A stretch of DNA of 64,000 nt from Pseudomonas maioricensis (GTDB lineage: Bacteria > Pseudomonadota > Gammaproteobacteria > Pseudomonadales > Pseudomonadaceae). The stretch is from positions 38,608 through 102,607 of the forward strand of contig NZ_LOHG01000006.1 of the NCBI RefSeq assembly GCF_022790535.1, in the 5' to 3' direction. Under the pieces are notes generated by a model. That model had not been told where the DNA came from. It did not search any database and saw nothing but the letters and a program-made list of their open reading frames with translations. The position numbers were made by a program, and so were the translations under genes. Of the stretch, positions 11,200-21,994 are shown piece after piece. Numbering within the stretch: the first letter of the stretch is position 1; each line of letters opens with the position of its first letter.

Positions 11200-11928
11200 T
11201 CAGATTTTAGGCTTCACACCTTTGGCTTGCTCATCCGAAAGCTTTTTCGCACGCTCAGTTTCTGCCTGAGCATCACGTGCGGCCAGCTCGTCAAACATTG
11301 TTTTGGCGTCGATAAGGGAGACGGTGTAATAGGGCACCATGCCGTCAGGCTGTTCCGTCGTTGATACGACAATCAACTTCCCGCACGTCGGACTGAACGA
11401 CTCAGGTGCACCCACTGTTACGCCGGGAAGATTGCTAACGCCCCGCATCATGCTATCGCAAGGCCCCGCTGTACCAGGACCGAAGTACTGTTTCCCTTCG
11501 CGGTCGAATTGCCAGACAAAACCGTAGCCCAAGCCGGGGGAGGAAGGCTTACCAAATTTTTCCGTCAATGAAGCCTCAAGCGTATCGGTCTTGATGCGCG
11601 CACCCTGCTCAAGACGCTGAACGCGAGCGATGAACCAAACCTTGCCTGAGTCAGTTTGAAGTGCTGCAAACTCGTCAGAAGGACGTTTCACGCTACCCAC
11701 ACCTGCCTCAGGTATCAGGTCCGCACTCACCGCTGTTACCCCTCCCTCATTGCCGTTTCTCAACATGAGCGGAGAAAGCTTCAAGTCGGGGTTTGCCTTG
11801 GCGATGGCTTCTTTGACATCAGCTAACGAGGAACCAAGCGTCACGCCCGAAATATCGTCTGCTGCCATGGCGGTCAGGCAGGTAAGCGTGGCGAGAGAAG
11901 CGGCGACAACAGAAAGGTAAGAGCGCAT
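11200..11928 (-). CDS. Exported protein of unknown function
   Basis: A 242-residue protein not recognised beyond its signal peptide (hydrophobic residues 5-20, cleavage near AMA-AD at residue 22). The mature part opens with DISGVTLGSSLADVKEAI, an opening seen in several periplasmic proteins with repeated small alpha/beta modules. It has two Cys (GPCDSMM, SPTCGKL) that could form a disulfide, and ends in a charged helix (ERAKKLSDEQAKGVKPKI). It has its own terminator and no operon partner. The coding frame looks genuine from codon use and the signal peptide; the role is unknown. Confidence 0.75.
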   Translation of the reverse strand: MRSYLSVVAASLATLTCLTAMAADDISGVTLGSSLADVKEAIAKANPDLKLSPLMLRNGNEGGVTAVSADLIPEAGVGSVKRPSDEFAALQTDSGKVWFIARVQRLEQGARIKTDTLEASLTEKFGKPSSPGLGYGFVWQFDREGKQYFGPGTAGPCDSMMRGVSNLPGVTVGAPESFSPTCGKLIVVSTTEQPDGMVPYYTVSLIDAKTMFDELAARDAQAETERAKKLSDEQAKGVKPKI

Positions 11929-12192
11929 AAAGACGGGTCCCTGATAAGAGCATCATTTCCATAGAGCATGCGGCCGGCTTTTGCGGCTGGTCGTTCACTG
12001 CCCGATTAATAGGTGAGAATTTTCTTGTGCATAAATGAAGCCGCAGGTTGGACCACTGCGATTAGTGAAAGGTGCGTTGACGCATAATGACTTGCAGTGT
12101 TTATGTGATGAATATCTCAAAATATAAGCACGCGACTTTTCGATTTTCTGGCGGGCTCTTCTATAGCAAGAGTTAGCCGTTATCGGAGGCAT
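11929..12192. other. Intergenic stretch without a credible gene
   Basis: About 260 bp upstream of the exported protein gene, AT-richer than its surroundings. An 85-codon open frame crosses it on the minus strand, but it reads through the guaA terminator and has no protein-like composition. The start-proximal part presumably holds the promoter of the 11200-11928 gene; no clear -35/-10 pair could be picked. Confidence 0.5.
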
Positions 12193-12219
12193 AAAAAAAC
12201 CGGCCGAAGCCGGTTTTTT
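12193..12219 (-). terminator. guaA transcription terminator
   Basis: Symmetrical hairpin CCGGC-CGAA-GCCGG flanked by A-run and T-run, 20 bp beyond the guaA stop codon. It can work in both directions. Confidence 0.9.
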
Positions 12220-12238
12220 CATGCTGCGCTGTAGGGAG

Positions 12239-13816
12239 TTATTCCCACTCAATCGTCGCCGGCGGCTTGCTCGACACGTCGTAAGTCACGCGGGAAATGC
12301 CTTCGATCTCGTTGATGATCCGGCCGCTGACGGTTTCCAGCAGCTCGTAAGGCAGGTGCGCCCAACGTGCGGTCATGAAGTCGATGGTTTCGACAGCGCG
12401 CAGTGCAACGACCCACGCGTAACGACGGCCATCGCCTACTACGCCAACCGATTTAACCGGTTGGAACACCACGAACGCCTGGCTGACCTTGTGGTACCAG
12501 TCGGCTTTGCGCAGCTCTTCGATGAAGATATGGTCGGCGCGACGCAGCAGGTCGGCGTATTCCTTTTTCACTTCACCGAGGATCCGCACGCCCAGACCCG
12601 GGCCTGGGAATGGGTGACGGTAAACCATGTCGTACGGCAGACCCAGTTCGAGACCGAGGCGACGTACTTCGTCCTTGAACAGCTCACGCAGCGGTTCGAC
12701 CAGCTTGAGGTTCATTTCCTCCGGCAGGCCGCCCACGTTGTGGTGCGACTTGATCACGTGAGCTTTGCCGCTCTTGGCGCCAGCCGACTCGATCACGTCC
12801 GGATAGATCGTGCCTTGGGCCAGGTACTTGATGTTGTCCAGTTTGCAGGACTCGGCATCAAACACGTCGATGAAGGTACGACCGATGATCTTGCGCTTCT
12901 TTTCCGGATCGCTTTCGCCAGCCAGGTTGTTCAGGAACTGGTCTTCAGCATTGGCGCGGATGACTTTGACGCCCATGTTCTCGGCGAACATGGCCATAAC
13001 CTGCTCACCTTCGTGCAGACGCAGCAAGCCGTTATCGACGAATACGCAGGTCAGTTGATCGCCGATGGCTTTGTGCAGCAGAGCCGCAACCACGGAAGAG
13101 TCAACGCCACCGGAAAGGCCCAGCAGTACGTTGTCGGTACCCACCTGGGCGCGAACCTGAGCGATAGCGTCTTCAGCAATCTTCGACGGGGTCCACAATG
13201 CTTCACAACCGCAGATGTCGAGGATGAAGCGCGACAAAATGCGACCGCCCTGCTTGGTGTGAGTCACTTCAGGGTGGAACTGCACGCCGTAGTAACCGCG
13301 AGCGTCGTCTGCCATACCGGCAATCGGGCAGCTCGGGGTGCTGGCCAGAATGTGGAATTCTTCAGGAAGTTTGGTGACCTTGTCACCGTGGCTCATCCAC
13401 ACGTCGAGGCCGAACAGGCCGTCGGCGTCGATGTGGTCTTCGATACCATCCAGCAGACGGCTTTTGCCGACTACGTCAACACGGGCGTAGCCGAACTCGC
13501 GGAGTTCAGAGCCTGCAACCTTGCCGCCCAACTGCTCGGCCATGGTCTGCATGCCGTAGCAGATACCGAAAACCGGCACGCCCAGATCGAATACCGCTTG
13601 CGGGCAGCGCGGGCTGTTGGCTTCGTGTACGGACTCGGGACCGCCGGCGAGAATCACGCCTTTTGGAGCGAACTCACGAATGGCTTCGTCGTCCATGTCG
13701 AACGGGTGCAGCTCGCAGTAAACGCCGATTTCACGCACGCGACGGGCGATCAATTGGGTGTACTGGGAACCGAAGTCGAGGATCAGGATACGGTGGGCGT
13801 GAATGTCGAGGGCCAT
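12239..13816 (-). CDS. guaA: GMP synthase (glutamine-hydrolysing)
   Basis: A 525-residue enzyme that converts XMP to GMP using glutamine and ATP. N-terminal class I glutaminase with nucleophile C86 in VFGICYGMQ and HPEVTHT carrying the His/Glu pair; ATP pyrophosphatase domain with the P-loop [10 protein letters not shown]-terminal dimerisation domain ending [26 protein letters not shown] sequence. It follows guaB after 105 bp in which a GC-rich hairpin lies (GGGGCTG at 13849-13855 with CAGCCCC at 13862-13868), a possible intercistronic stabiliser or attenuator. Length is normal for the family. Confidence 0.98.
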   Translation of the reverse strand: MALDIHAHRILILDFGSQYTQLIARRVREIGVYCELHPFDMDDEAIREFAPKGVILAGGPESVHEANSPRCPQAVFDLGVPVFGICYGMQTMAEQLGGKVAGSELREFGYARVDVVGKSRLLDGIEDHIDADGLFGLDVWMSHGDKVTKLPEEFHILASTPSCPIAGMADDARGYYGVQFHPEVTHTKQGGRILSRFILDICGCEALWTPSKIAEDAIAQVRAQVGTDNVLLGLSGGVDSSVVAALLHKAIGDQLTCVFVDNGLLRLHEGEQVMAMFAENMGVKVIRANAEDQFLNNLAGESDPEKKRKIIGRTFIDVFDAESCKLDNIKYLAQGTIYPDVIESAGAKSGKAHVIKSHHNVGGLPEEMNLKLVEPLRELFKDEVRRLGLELGLPYDMVYRHPFPGPGLGVRILGEVKKEYADLLRRADHIFIEELRKADWYHKVSQAFVVFQPVKSVGVVGDGRRYAWVVALRAVETIDFMTARWAHLPYELLETVSGRIINEIEGISRVTYDVSSKPPATIEWE

Positions 13817-13921
13817 GACTCATTCTCGTCAATAAACAGAAACGACACGGGGCTGCGTCAACAGCCCCGGCTATAAAACTCGTTGGGCTGCATCGTGGCG
13901 CAAACCACGATGCAATCCGGA

Positions 13922-15472
<1,551 letters not shown>

Positions 15473-15485
15473 TTATCACACGACG

Positions 15486-16034
15486 TTATAGACGTACTTT
15501 GACGAAGGAAACCGGACGATCCAGACGTTCGGCGAAGTCATCCAGAAAGCTCTGTTTGAAGGATGCATCAAGCCAGTCATTGAAGATGAACCCCAGGTCC
15601 GAGAAGCCACACGGCTGCAGGAACAGAAAGCCGTTGATGTCGTCTTCATGGCGACATTCAGGGCAGATGAAGTTGTCAGTGTGGCCGGGCATCCACTCTT
15701 CGAGACTGTCGAACAGCGCCTCGCCGATTTCCTTGCGGCACTCGGGGCAACCGGCTTCCTCGGCGAAATCCTTGAGCGGTGTATAGATACAGCGTTTGGT
15801 CACAATCTCCAGGCCGTTGACCGGCTTGCCGAAGGGCAGCGCCTCCGGGTGCTCGACCACTGCACGAGCACCGGGCGCAATGGCATAGGCCATCTTGTTG
15901 TAGGTTCGCCCACAGGTGGTCAACTCCGGCTCAACCACGTTGAGCTTCACCAGCCAGCGCAGAATCAGACGCGCCCGAGCCTCACGGCCGGGGAAACCGG
16001 AAATCTGCGGGACGATAATACTTTGGCTGCTCAT
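15486..16034 (-). CDS. Conserved protein with paired CxxC zinc-ribbon motifs
   Basis: A 182-residue cytoplasmic protein conserved next to guaBA in Pseudomonas; homologues are sometimes labelled sugar ABC transporter ATPase, but no Walker motif is present, so that label is not supported. What is visible are two CPEC knuckles (C96/C99 and C124/C127), probably one zinc ribbon, and further Cys at 41, 82 and 142. The N-terminal part (REARARLILRWLVKLNVVEPELT) is helical and winged-helix-like. Function unknown; a nucleic-acid or protein-binding role would fit the zinc ribbon. Confidence 0.75.
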   Translation of the reverse strand: MSSQSIIVPQISGFPGREARARLILRWLVKLNVVEPELTTCGRTYNKMAYAIAPGARAVVEHPEALPFGKPVNGLEIVTKRCIYTPLKDFAEEAGCPECRKEIGEALFDSLEEWMPGHTDNFICPECRHEDDINGFLFLQPCGFSDLGFIFNDWLDASFKQSFLDDFAERLDRPVSFVKVRL

Positions 16035-16102
16035 GATGCTCTTTGGCTAATGTGTTCGAGGGTCGGCAGCTTAATGCTCCAGTGGCTCAGGTCAAGTCAG
16101 AG

Positions 16103-16882
16103 TCAATGTGCAAAATAGCGGCCGATGAGCACGATACCGCTGACCAGCACCAGCCAGGTGACCAGCCTGACGAACGTTTCCCGCGACATGCGCAGGGTCA
16201 ACCGACGGCCGATCCACGATCCCAGCGCCATGGCGGGTAGCAAGCACAACGCCAGAAGCAGCAGCGGAATTTGCGCATACACCCCGGCAATCAGAAACAG
16301 GCCAAGGCGCACGACAGTGCTGCAACTGATCAGCGCACTTTGTGTGGCTCGCACCTGCTCTTTGGATTCAAGTCGGCTGTTCAGGTAGATCGCATATAAA
16401 AAGCCACCACTCCCGAACAACGCACCGAACAGCCCGCCGACCGTCCCCATCGGAATCGCCCAACCTGCGGCCAGTTGCGTCGGCCTTGCTTTGACCGCCA
16501 AGGTATAAAGCGCATAACAGGTGATGAACACGCCCATTAACAGGAGAAGCAGATCGGACTTCAGGTTGAGCAGAAATACCACGCCAAGGCTGCACCCTAC
16601 CGCCATGCACGGCAGCAGACGTACGAGCTCGGACTTGACCACCGACTGACGCGAAGTCAGCAGATTGCCAAATGCAGCGATGAAATCCAGCAGCACCAAT
16701 AAAGGAATGATCTGCGACAGCGGCATGAAGTTGATCAGGATCGGACCGGCGACCAACGCGGTGCCGAAGCCTGCGATGCCAAAGATTATATAAGCCGCAA
16801 CGATACCCGACACGATGAGCAGCCAGTTCAGGGGCGTGAAGCCCAGTTGGGTGAAGGCTTCGATGACATTGATGTTGCCCAT
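16103..16882 (-). CDS. TSUP (TauE/SafE) family membrane permease
   Basis: A 259-residue integral membrane protein with about eight hydrophobic segments and the two internal TauE repeats; the glycine-rich IFGIAGFGTALVAGP near residue 35 and GTVGGLFGALFGSGGFLYA near residue 145 are the conserved family loops. TSUP proteins export or import sulfite, sulfonates or organic acids. No neighbouring sulfur genes help to define the substrate. A REP element lies upstream, between it and xseA, which is transcribed away. Confidence 0.85.
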   Translation of the reverse strand: MGNINVIEAFTQLGFTPLNWLLIVSGIVAAYIIFGIAGFGTALVAGPILINFMPLSQIIPLLVLLDFIAAFGNLLTSRQSVVKSELVRLLPCMAVGCSLGVVFLLNLKSDLLLLLMGVFITCYALYTLAVKARPTQLAAGWAIPMGTVGGLFGALFGSGGFLYAIYLNSRLESKEQVRATQSALISCSTVVRLGLFLIAGVYAQIPLLLLALCLLPAMALGSWIGRRLTLRMSRETFVRLVTWLVLVSGIVLIGRYFAH

Positions 16883-16922
16883 TGATCTTCTTCCTTGAGC
16901 TTCGCCTGAATCTAATGCATTT

Positions 16923-17015
16923 CCTGTAGGAGCGCACGAGCAGCGCGAGGCCGCGATTGCGGCGTATCAGGCAGACCACCATCGCGGCCTCACGCTGCTC
17001 GTGCGCTCCTGCTGG
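16923..17015. repeat. REPIN, type C (TGTAGGAGCGCACGAGCAGC)
   Basis: Inverted arms tgtaggagcgcacgagcagc and the complement ending gtgcgctcctgctgg, with inner arms on gaggccgcgat. It lies between the divergent TSUP and xseA genes. Related copies at 57413 and 61721. Confidence 0.85.
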
Positions 17016-17070
17016 GACAGATAAATTTCCCGCCGTGCGCTTGTTGCGCATTGCCTTTATCATGCCCGTC

Positions 17071-18450
17071 ATGATTAAAGACCCCTTCGCAAGACTCGGC
17101 CTCGACCGGGAAATCCTTACTGTCAGCCAGCTCAACGGCCGCGCCCGGGTGTTGCTGGAGGATGTGTTCAGCAATATCTGGGTCGAGGGGGAAATCTCCA
17201 ATCTCTCACGCCCGGCGTCCGGTCATGTGTACTTCACGCTGAAGGACTCCGGGGCTCAGGTCCGTTGCGCACTGTTCCGGCAGAGTGCAGCGCGGGTCCG
17301 CCAGGCGCTCAAGGATGGTTTGCAGGTCAAGGTACGCGGCAAGGTGTCCTTGTTTGAAGGTCGCGGCGACTACCAGTTGATCCTCGACACAGTGGAGCCC
17401 GCCGGTGACGGCGCGCTGCGTCTGGCCTTCGATGCGCTGAAAGAGAAGCTCAGCGCCGAAGGCCTGTTCAGTGCCGAGCGTAAAATCGCCCTGCCCCTTC
17501 ACCCACAACGCATCGGCATTATCAGCTCGCCGACTGGCGCCGTAATCCGCGACATCATCAGCGTTTTTCGCCGCCGTGCACCTCAAGTCGAACTCACGTT
17601 GATTCCTACTGCCGTTCAGGGCCGCGAAGCCATCAGCCAAATCGTCCGCGCCCTCAAGCTGGCGGATGCGCGTGGTTTCGACGCACTGATTCTGGCCCGT
17701 GGTGGTGGTTCGCTGGAGGATCTCTGGTGCTTCAACGAAGAAGCCGTGGCCCGTGCCATTGATGCCTGCGTAACGCCAATCGTCAGCGCCGTCGGTCATG
17801 AAACCGATGTCTCGATCAGCGACTTCGTGGCTGACGTACGCGCGCCAACGCCTTCCGCAGCGGCCGAACTGCTGGCGCCCGACTCCAGTGACCTGCATCG
17901 CCGTGTGGATAACCTGCATCGTCGACTGGTCAGCCGTATAAAAGACAAGCTGATGCGCGAGCGCCTGCGTCTGGAAGGCATTTCCCGTCGACTGCGCCAC
18001 CCTGGTGAACGTCTACGCCAGCAAGCGCAACGTCTGGATGATCTGGACATGCGCATGCGTCGTGCATTCGCGCAGCAAACGCACAAGCGACAGGTCAGAC
18101 TTGCACACCTGGAAAGTCGCCTGGCCGCACAGCATCCGGGCCGGACGCTGGCGTTTCTGCGCCAGCGTCTGGACGTTCTGGCCGAGCGTTTACCCAAAGC
18201 AATGCGCGATGCGCTGAAAACCCGCCGCCTGCAATTGCAGACCCAAGTGCAAACCCTGCACGTGGTCAGCCCGCTGGCGACGCTGGGACGGGGCTATAGC
18301 ATATTGCTCGACGAGCGCGGCCACGCGATTCGCACTGCTGCACAAACCCGAACCGGCCAGCGGCTAACCGCGCGACTTGGCGAAGGCGAACTGCAAGTGC
18401 GCGTCGAGGACAACCACTTGACGCCTGTCACCCTTTCTCTTCTGGATTGA
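17071..18450 (+). CDS. xseA: Exodeoxyribonuclease VII large subunit
   Basis: A 459-residue subunit of the single-strand-specific exonuclease VII, which acts in mismatch repair and recombination with many XseB copies. N-terminal OB fold (LLEDVFSNIWVEGEISNLSRP), then the catalytic domain (IGIISSPTGAVIRDI, ILARGGGSLEDLW, SAVGHETDVSISD) and a long Arg-rich coiled-coil region (about residues 280-400). The start at 17071 (MIKDPFARLGLDRE) is the standard one; the frame extends 38 codons upstream into the REP element, which is not coding. Six bases separate it from the LytM gene. Confidence 0.95.
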   Translation: MIKDPFARLGLDREILTVSQLNGRARVLLEDVFSNIWVEGEISNLSRPASGHVYFTLKDSGAQVRCALFRQSAARVRQALKDGLQVKVRGKVSLFEGRGDYQLILDTVEPAGDGALRLAFDALKEKLSAEGLFSAERKIALPLHPQRIGIISSPTGAVIRDIISVFRRRAPQVELTLIPTAVQGREAISQIVRALKLADARGFDALILARGGGSLEDLWCFNEEAVARAIDACVTPIVSAVGHETDVSISDFVADVRAPTPSAAAELLAPDSSDLHRRVDNLHRRLVSRIKDKLMRERLRLEGISRRLRHPGERLRQQAQRLDDLDMRMRRAFAQQTHKRQVRLAHLESRLAAQHPGRTLAFLRQRLDVLAERLPKAMRDALKTRRLQLQTQVQTLHVVSPLATLGRGYSILLDERGHAIRTAAQTRTGQRLTARLGEGELQVRVEDNHLTPVTLSLLD

Positions 18451-18456
18451 ATACTG

Positions 18457-19293
18457 ATGCTGCGTTTTATCGCCCCGCTCCTCGCTGCTTTTCTGTGCCT
18501 GCCTGCCCACGCTGACAGTTACATCACCCGCCTGCTGAACAAGCCGGTGCCTGGGGGCGTTGCAGTGGTCGATCTGGGCAATGCCGCACAAGCGCCAAAA
18601 GCCACGTACGACGGCAAACCAGTGCTGGTGGTCAAAGAACAGGGCGTGCGCTGGCTGGCAATAATTGGCGTTCCGTTAACGGTAAAACCGGGCACTCAGC
18701 AACTGGTCGCCAAAGATGCCAGCGGCAGCCGCACCCTGAACTTCGCGGTCGGTAGCAAGAAATACCCCGAACAACGTATCACCCTGAAAAACCAGAGACA
18801 GGTCAATCCAAACCCGGATGACCTGAAGCGTATTGACGGTGAGCTGGCCGAGCAGCTAAAGGCCTATCGCAGCTTCAGCCCAGGCACACCGAGCAATCTG
18901 GCGCTGGACAAACCGGTAGCTGGCCCGCTCTCCAGTAAGTTCGGCGTGCGCCGTTTCTTTAATGGTGAAGAGCGCAACCCGCATTCCGGTCTGGACTTCG
19001 CTGTTCCGGCAGGCACGCCAATCAAGGCCCCTGCTGCCGGTAAAGTGATCCTGACCGGTAATTACTTCTTCAACGGCAATACCGTGTTTGTTGACCACGG
19101 CCAGGGGTTCATCAGCATGTTCTGCCACATGTCGAAGATCGACGTGAAGGTCGGCGATGCAGTCCCTCGTGGCGGTGTTGTCGGTCGTGTGGGTTCAACC
19201 GGTCGCGCAACGGGTCCGCACATGCACTGGAACGTCAGCCTTAATGACGCACGGGTTGATCCGGCGATATTCATCGGCGCGTTCCAGCCGTAA
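18457..19293 (+). CDS. Periplasmic M23 (LytM-type) peptidase
   Basis: A 278-residue exported protein: signal peptide 1-19 (PAHA-D), an N-terminal beta-rich domain and a C-terminal LytM domain. Zinc ligands are intact: HSGLDFAVPAGTPIKA (H and D) and GPHMHW (second His of HxH), with a further catalytic His in FCHMSKID. It should therefore be an active endopeptidase on peptidoglycan crosslinks rather than a degenerate activator. Only 6 bp after xseA, so probably cotranscribed. Confidence 0.9.
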   Translation: MLRFIAPLLAAFLCLPAHADSYITRLLNKPVPGGVAVVDLGNAAQAPKATYDGKPVLVVKEQGVRWLAIIGVPLTVKPGTQQLVAKDASGSRTLNFAVGSKKYPEQRITLKNQRQVNPNPDDLKRIDGELAEQLKAYRSFSPGTPSNLALDKPVAGPLSSKFGVRRFFNGEERNPHSGLDFAVPAGTPIKAPAAGKVILTGNYFFNGNTVFVDHGQGFISMFCHMSKIDVKVGDAVPRGGVVGRVGSTGRATGPHMHWNVSLNDARVDPAIFIGAFQP

Positions 19294-19306
19294 ATAGAAA
19301 GTTTTT

Positions 19307-19379
19307 TGCAGGAGCTGCCGCAGGCTGCGAAGCGATGGAGCAGGCAAAACCGTTTCGCAGCCTTCGGTAGCTCCTGCAA
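19307..19379. repeat. REPIN, type A
   Basis: Inverted arms tgcaggagctgccgcaggct and complement ending ggtagctcctgca, with one mismatch per arm against the other type A copies. It follows the stop of the M23 peptidase gene and may serve as its 3' hairpin. Confidence 0.8.
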
Positions 19380-19519
19380 TCAAACAAAGCCAAGCAATAA
19401 ATAGTTCATCCCCCAGAGATTCGAGCTATAAAAAACTACAAAAAACAGATTTAAGAGAACTTATCTCAATTTTTTTCAAGTGCTTGCCAACTTTCACCTC
19501 AATGAGTACGGTTGGCCTT

Positions 19520-19597
19520 ATGAAAACCTCTCAAACCCTCATTCTGTTGCGGCAACATCGCTGTCTCAGCCTGGTCAGTGCACGACTGCCAAGCTAG
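19520..19597 (+). CDS. Candidate leucine-rich leader peptide of leuA
   Basis: An ATG at 19520 opens a 25-codon frame ending TAG at 19595-19597: MKTSQTLILLRQHRCLSLVS and five more residues. Six of 25 residues are Leu, with CTC-ATT-CTG-TTG in a cluster; an in-frame ATG at 19502 would extend it by six codons. A weak promoter (TTGCCA at 19484, TACGGT at 19507, 17 bp apart) would start RNA about at 19519. Small hairpins follow (CAGT/ACTG near 19576-19588; GGCCG/CGGCC at 19635-19652), but no T-run terminator is seen. Ribosome-mediated attenuation of leuA is an inference. Confidence 0.35.
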   Translation: MKTSQTLILLRQHRCLSLVSARLPS

Positions 19598-19685
19598 ATC
19601 GCTGTGCCTCACCCCGCCTCTCGCGTCATCGGTTGGCCGCCTTCTCCCGGCCCATACAAAATAAGTACCCAAAGGATTCGCTCCA

Positions 19686-21356
19686 ATGCCAATGCTCAAA
19701 GATCCCTCGCAGAAGTACCGCGCTTTTCCGACCATCGACCTGCCTGACCGCACCTGGCCTTCAAAGACCATTACTGCGGCGCCGATCTGGTGCAGCTCGG
19801 ACCTTCGTGACGGTAACCAGTCGCTGATCGAGCCAATGGATGCGGTGAAGAAGCTGCGCTTCTGGAAGACTCTGGTCGCCGTAGGCGTGAAAGAAATCGA
19901 GGCATCGTTCCCAGCGGCTTCACAGACCGACTTCGACTTCGTACGCACGCTGATCGAAGAAGGCCACATCCCGGACGACACCACTATTCAAGTGCTGACC
20001 CAGGGCCGTGAAGATCTGATTGCGCGCACCTTCGAATCCCTGCGCGGCGCCAAGAAGGCAATCGTTCACCTCTACAATGCCACCAGCCCTTCCTTCCGTC
20101 GCATCGTCTTCAATCAGGACAAGGCTGGCGTAAAAGAAATCGCGGTCAGTGCAGCCAAGCTGTTCGTGAAGTACGCCGCAGAGCAGCCTGACACCCAGTG
20201 GACGTTCGAATACTCCCCGGAAACCTTCAGCGCGACTGAGCTGGAGTTCGCCAAGGAAGTCTGCGACGCGGTCATCGAAGTCTGGAACGCCACGCCTGAG
20301 AACAAGGTCATCCTCAACCTGCCCGCCACGGTTGAAGTCGCCACCCCGAATATCTACGCCGACCAGATCGAATGGTTCTGCCGCAACATCAATCGTCGTG
20401 ACAGCGTGATCATCAGCCTGCATACCCACAACGACCGTGGCACCGGTATCGCTGCGACCGAGCTGGGCCTGATGGCTGGCGCAGATCGCGTTGAAGGCTG
20501 CCTGTTCGGTAACGGCGAGCGCACCGGCAACGTGGACCTGGTGACCGTGGCGCTGAACATGTACACCCAGGGCCTGGACCCGCAGTTGGACTTCTCCGAC
20601 ATTGATGGCGTGCGTAAAGTCGTCGAGGAATGCAACCAGATCCCGGTCCATCCCCGTGCCCCTTACGTGGGCGACCTGGTTCACACCGCGTTCTCCGGTT
20701 CGCACCAGGATGCAATCCGCAAAGGCTTCGCCCAACAGAAAGACGACGCTCTGTGGGAAGTGCCTTACCTGCCAATCGACCCGGCAGACATCGGCCGCAG
20801 CTATGAGGCGGTGATTCGTGTCAACAGCCAGTCCGGCAAAGGCGGCATCACTTATTTGCTGGAACAGGAATACGGCATCTCTCTGCCGCGTCGCATGCAG
20901 ATCGAGTTCAGCCAGGTGGTTCAGGGTGAAACCGATCGCCTCGGCCTGGAAATGAGCGCCCAGCAGATCTACGCGCTGTTCAAACGTGAATACCTGCAGG
21001 CCAACAAACCTTATGCACTGATCAGCCATCGCCTGCAGGAAGAAAACAACACCAGCGCAGTGGATGCCGAAGTCAGCGTCAACGACGAAACCCAACGCTG
21101 GAAAGGCAAAGGCAACGGCGCGCTCGAAGCGCTGGTATCAAGCCTGCCGGTTGGCGTGGAAATCATGGATTACAACGAGCATGCGATCGGCGCCGGTACC
21201 ACCGCCAAAGCAGCTGCCTACATCGAACTGCGAGTCAACGGTGATCGTGCGGTCCACGGTGTCGGGGTTGATGAAAACATCACCACGGCAAGCTTCAAGG
21301 CACTGTTCAGCGCGCTGAACCGCTCGCTGAGTCAGGCTGAAGCGAAAGCCGCCTGA
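19686..21356 (+). CDS. leuA: 2-isopropylmalate synthase
   Basis: A 556-residue enzyme condensing 2-ketoisovalerate with acetyl-CoA, the first step of leucine synthesis. TIM-barrel domain with the metal/catalytic motif [14 protein letters not shown] (R41, D42) and [15 protein letters not shown]-terminal LeuA allosteric domain (residues about 430-545) that binds leucine. It belongs to the longer LeuA class (YkuW-unlike, with [11 protein letters not shown] at the N-terminus) common in Pseudomonas. Monocistronic with a strong terminator downstream. A possible leader peptide precedes it. Confidence 0.97.
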   Translation: MPMLKDPSQKYRAFPTIDLPDRTWPSKTITAAPIWCSSDLRDGNQSLIEPMDAVKKLRFWKTLVAVGVKEIEASFPAASQTDFDFVRTLIEEGHIPDDTTIQVLTQGREDLIARTFESLRGAKKAIVHLYNATSPSFRRIVFNQDKAGVKEIAVSAAKLFVKYAAEQPDTQWTFEYSPETFSATELEFAKEVCDAVIEVWNATPENKVILNLPATVEVATPNIYADQIEWFCRNINRRDSVIISLHTHNDRGTGIAATELGLMAGADRVEGCLFGNGERTGNVDLVTVALNMYTQGLDPQLDFSDIDGVRKVVEECNQIPVHPRAPYVGDLVHTAFSGSHQDAIRKGFAQQKDDALWEVPYLPIDPADIGRSYEAVIRVNSQSGKGGITYLLEQEYGISLPRRMQIEFSQVVQGETDRLGLEMSAQQIYALFKREYLQANKPYALISHRLQEENNTSAVDAEVSVNDETQRWKGKGNGALEALVSSLPVGVEIMDYNEHAIGAGTTAKAAAYIELRVNGDRAVHGVGVDENITTASFKALFSALNRSLSQAEAKAA

Positions 21357-21394
21357 CCCGCCAGGCGCTGCACCTGTAGCGGCGCCGGACGAAC

Positions 21395-21433
21395 AAAAAA
21401 GGCCCTGAAGTGAAAGCTTCAGGGCCTTTTTGT
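21395..21433. terminator. Bidirectional terminator between leuA and FlxA-like gene
   Basis: Stem AAAAAGGCCCTGAAG / CTTCAGGGCCTTTTT with a six-base loop. It serves both convergent genes. Confidence 0.92.
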
Positions 21434-21444
21434 TTGCGCGAGAA

Positions 21445-21867
21445 TCAGGCTGTCGTGTTTACATTGCCCTTCATCACAGTCAGCAACGCTGCCTGCAAAG
21501 TCGCCAACTGAGCCTGGGTAGCGGAAATCTGCTGCTGGATAGACATCACCTGCTGAGCTTTTTCCTCTTCAGAACCCTTGCTGTTCTGCGCCGCAGATAG
21601 CTGCTGTTGCTGACGCAGGAGTTGCTTCTGCACGTCTTTGATCTGTTTCTGGATCCGCTCGATCTGTTCTTCAGCAGGACTCGACGGAGCAGCAGCGCCC
21701 GCTTTCGCATCGTCCCCCGTCTGATACACATTGCCACGAAGGTTCACATCAACCGAAGTCACCTCACCCGACTTGGTGTCGGACGCTTTGGAGTCTGTGC
21801 TGGTTTTGATTGCAGCCGTAAAACCGCTGGAATACATGCCAAGCGAGCTTGTATTGATGGTGGTCAT
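21445..21867 (-). CDS. FlxA-like protein with C-terminal coiled coil
   Basis: A 140-residue protein. The N-terminal third is Ser/Thr-rich and without Cys; residues about 65-125 are a strongly predicted coiled coil rich in Gln (IERIQKQIKDVQKQLLRQQQ, then ISATQAQLATLQAALLTVMK), the pattern of the FlxA family. The start at 21867 has CAGGAG in good position; a longer frame starts 15 codons upstream. FlxA in E. coli belongs to the flagellar sigma regulon, but its function is unknown. No flagellar genes are nearby, so this is an orphan. The flanking leuA terminator also ends it. Confidence 0.7.
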   Translation of the reverse strand: MTTINTSSLGMYSSGFTAAIKTSTDSKASDTKSGEVTSVDVNLRGNVYQTGDDAKAGAAAPSSPAEEQIERIQKQIKDVQKQLLRQQQQLSAAQNSKGSEEEKAQQVMSIQQQISATQAQLATLQAALLTVMKGNVNTTA

Positions 21868-21994
21868 GGTCAACTCCTGGATTGATACAGCGATATCGGC
21901 CGTATCTATCAAAACTTCAGCTACTCGATGAAATATTCTGAAACACGTGTTTCAGCAACCGAAACGACGACGCTTCGGGACGTACGACGCGCAG

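Noticed and set aside
11995..12252. 85-codon minus-strand frame between the exported protein and guaA
   Set aside because: It reads through the guaA terminator and has no protein-like pattern or ribosome site.
12221..13876. Plus-strand open frame of 551 codons opposite guaA
   Set aside because: Antisense of guaA; no homology or start signals and it begins in the guaA terminator.
19435..19485. T-run after GAGA-TCTC near 19460 as a terminator upstream of leuA
   Set aside because: The stem is only four base pairs with mismatches, too weak for an intrinsic terminator.
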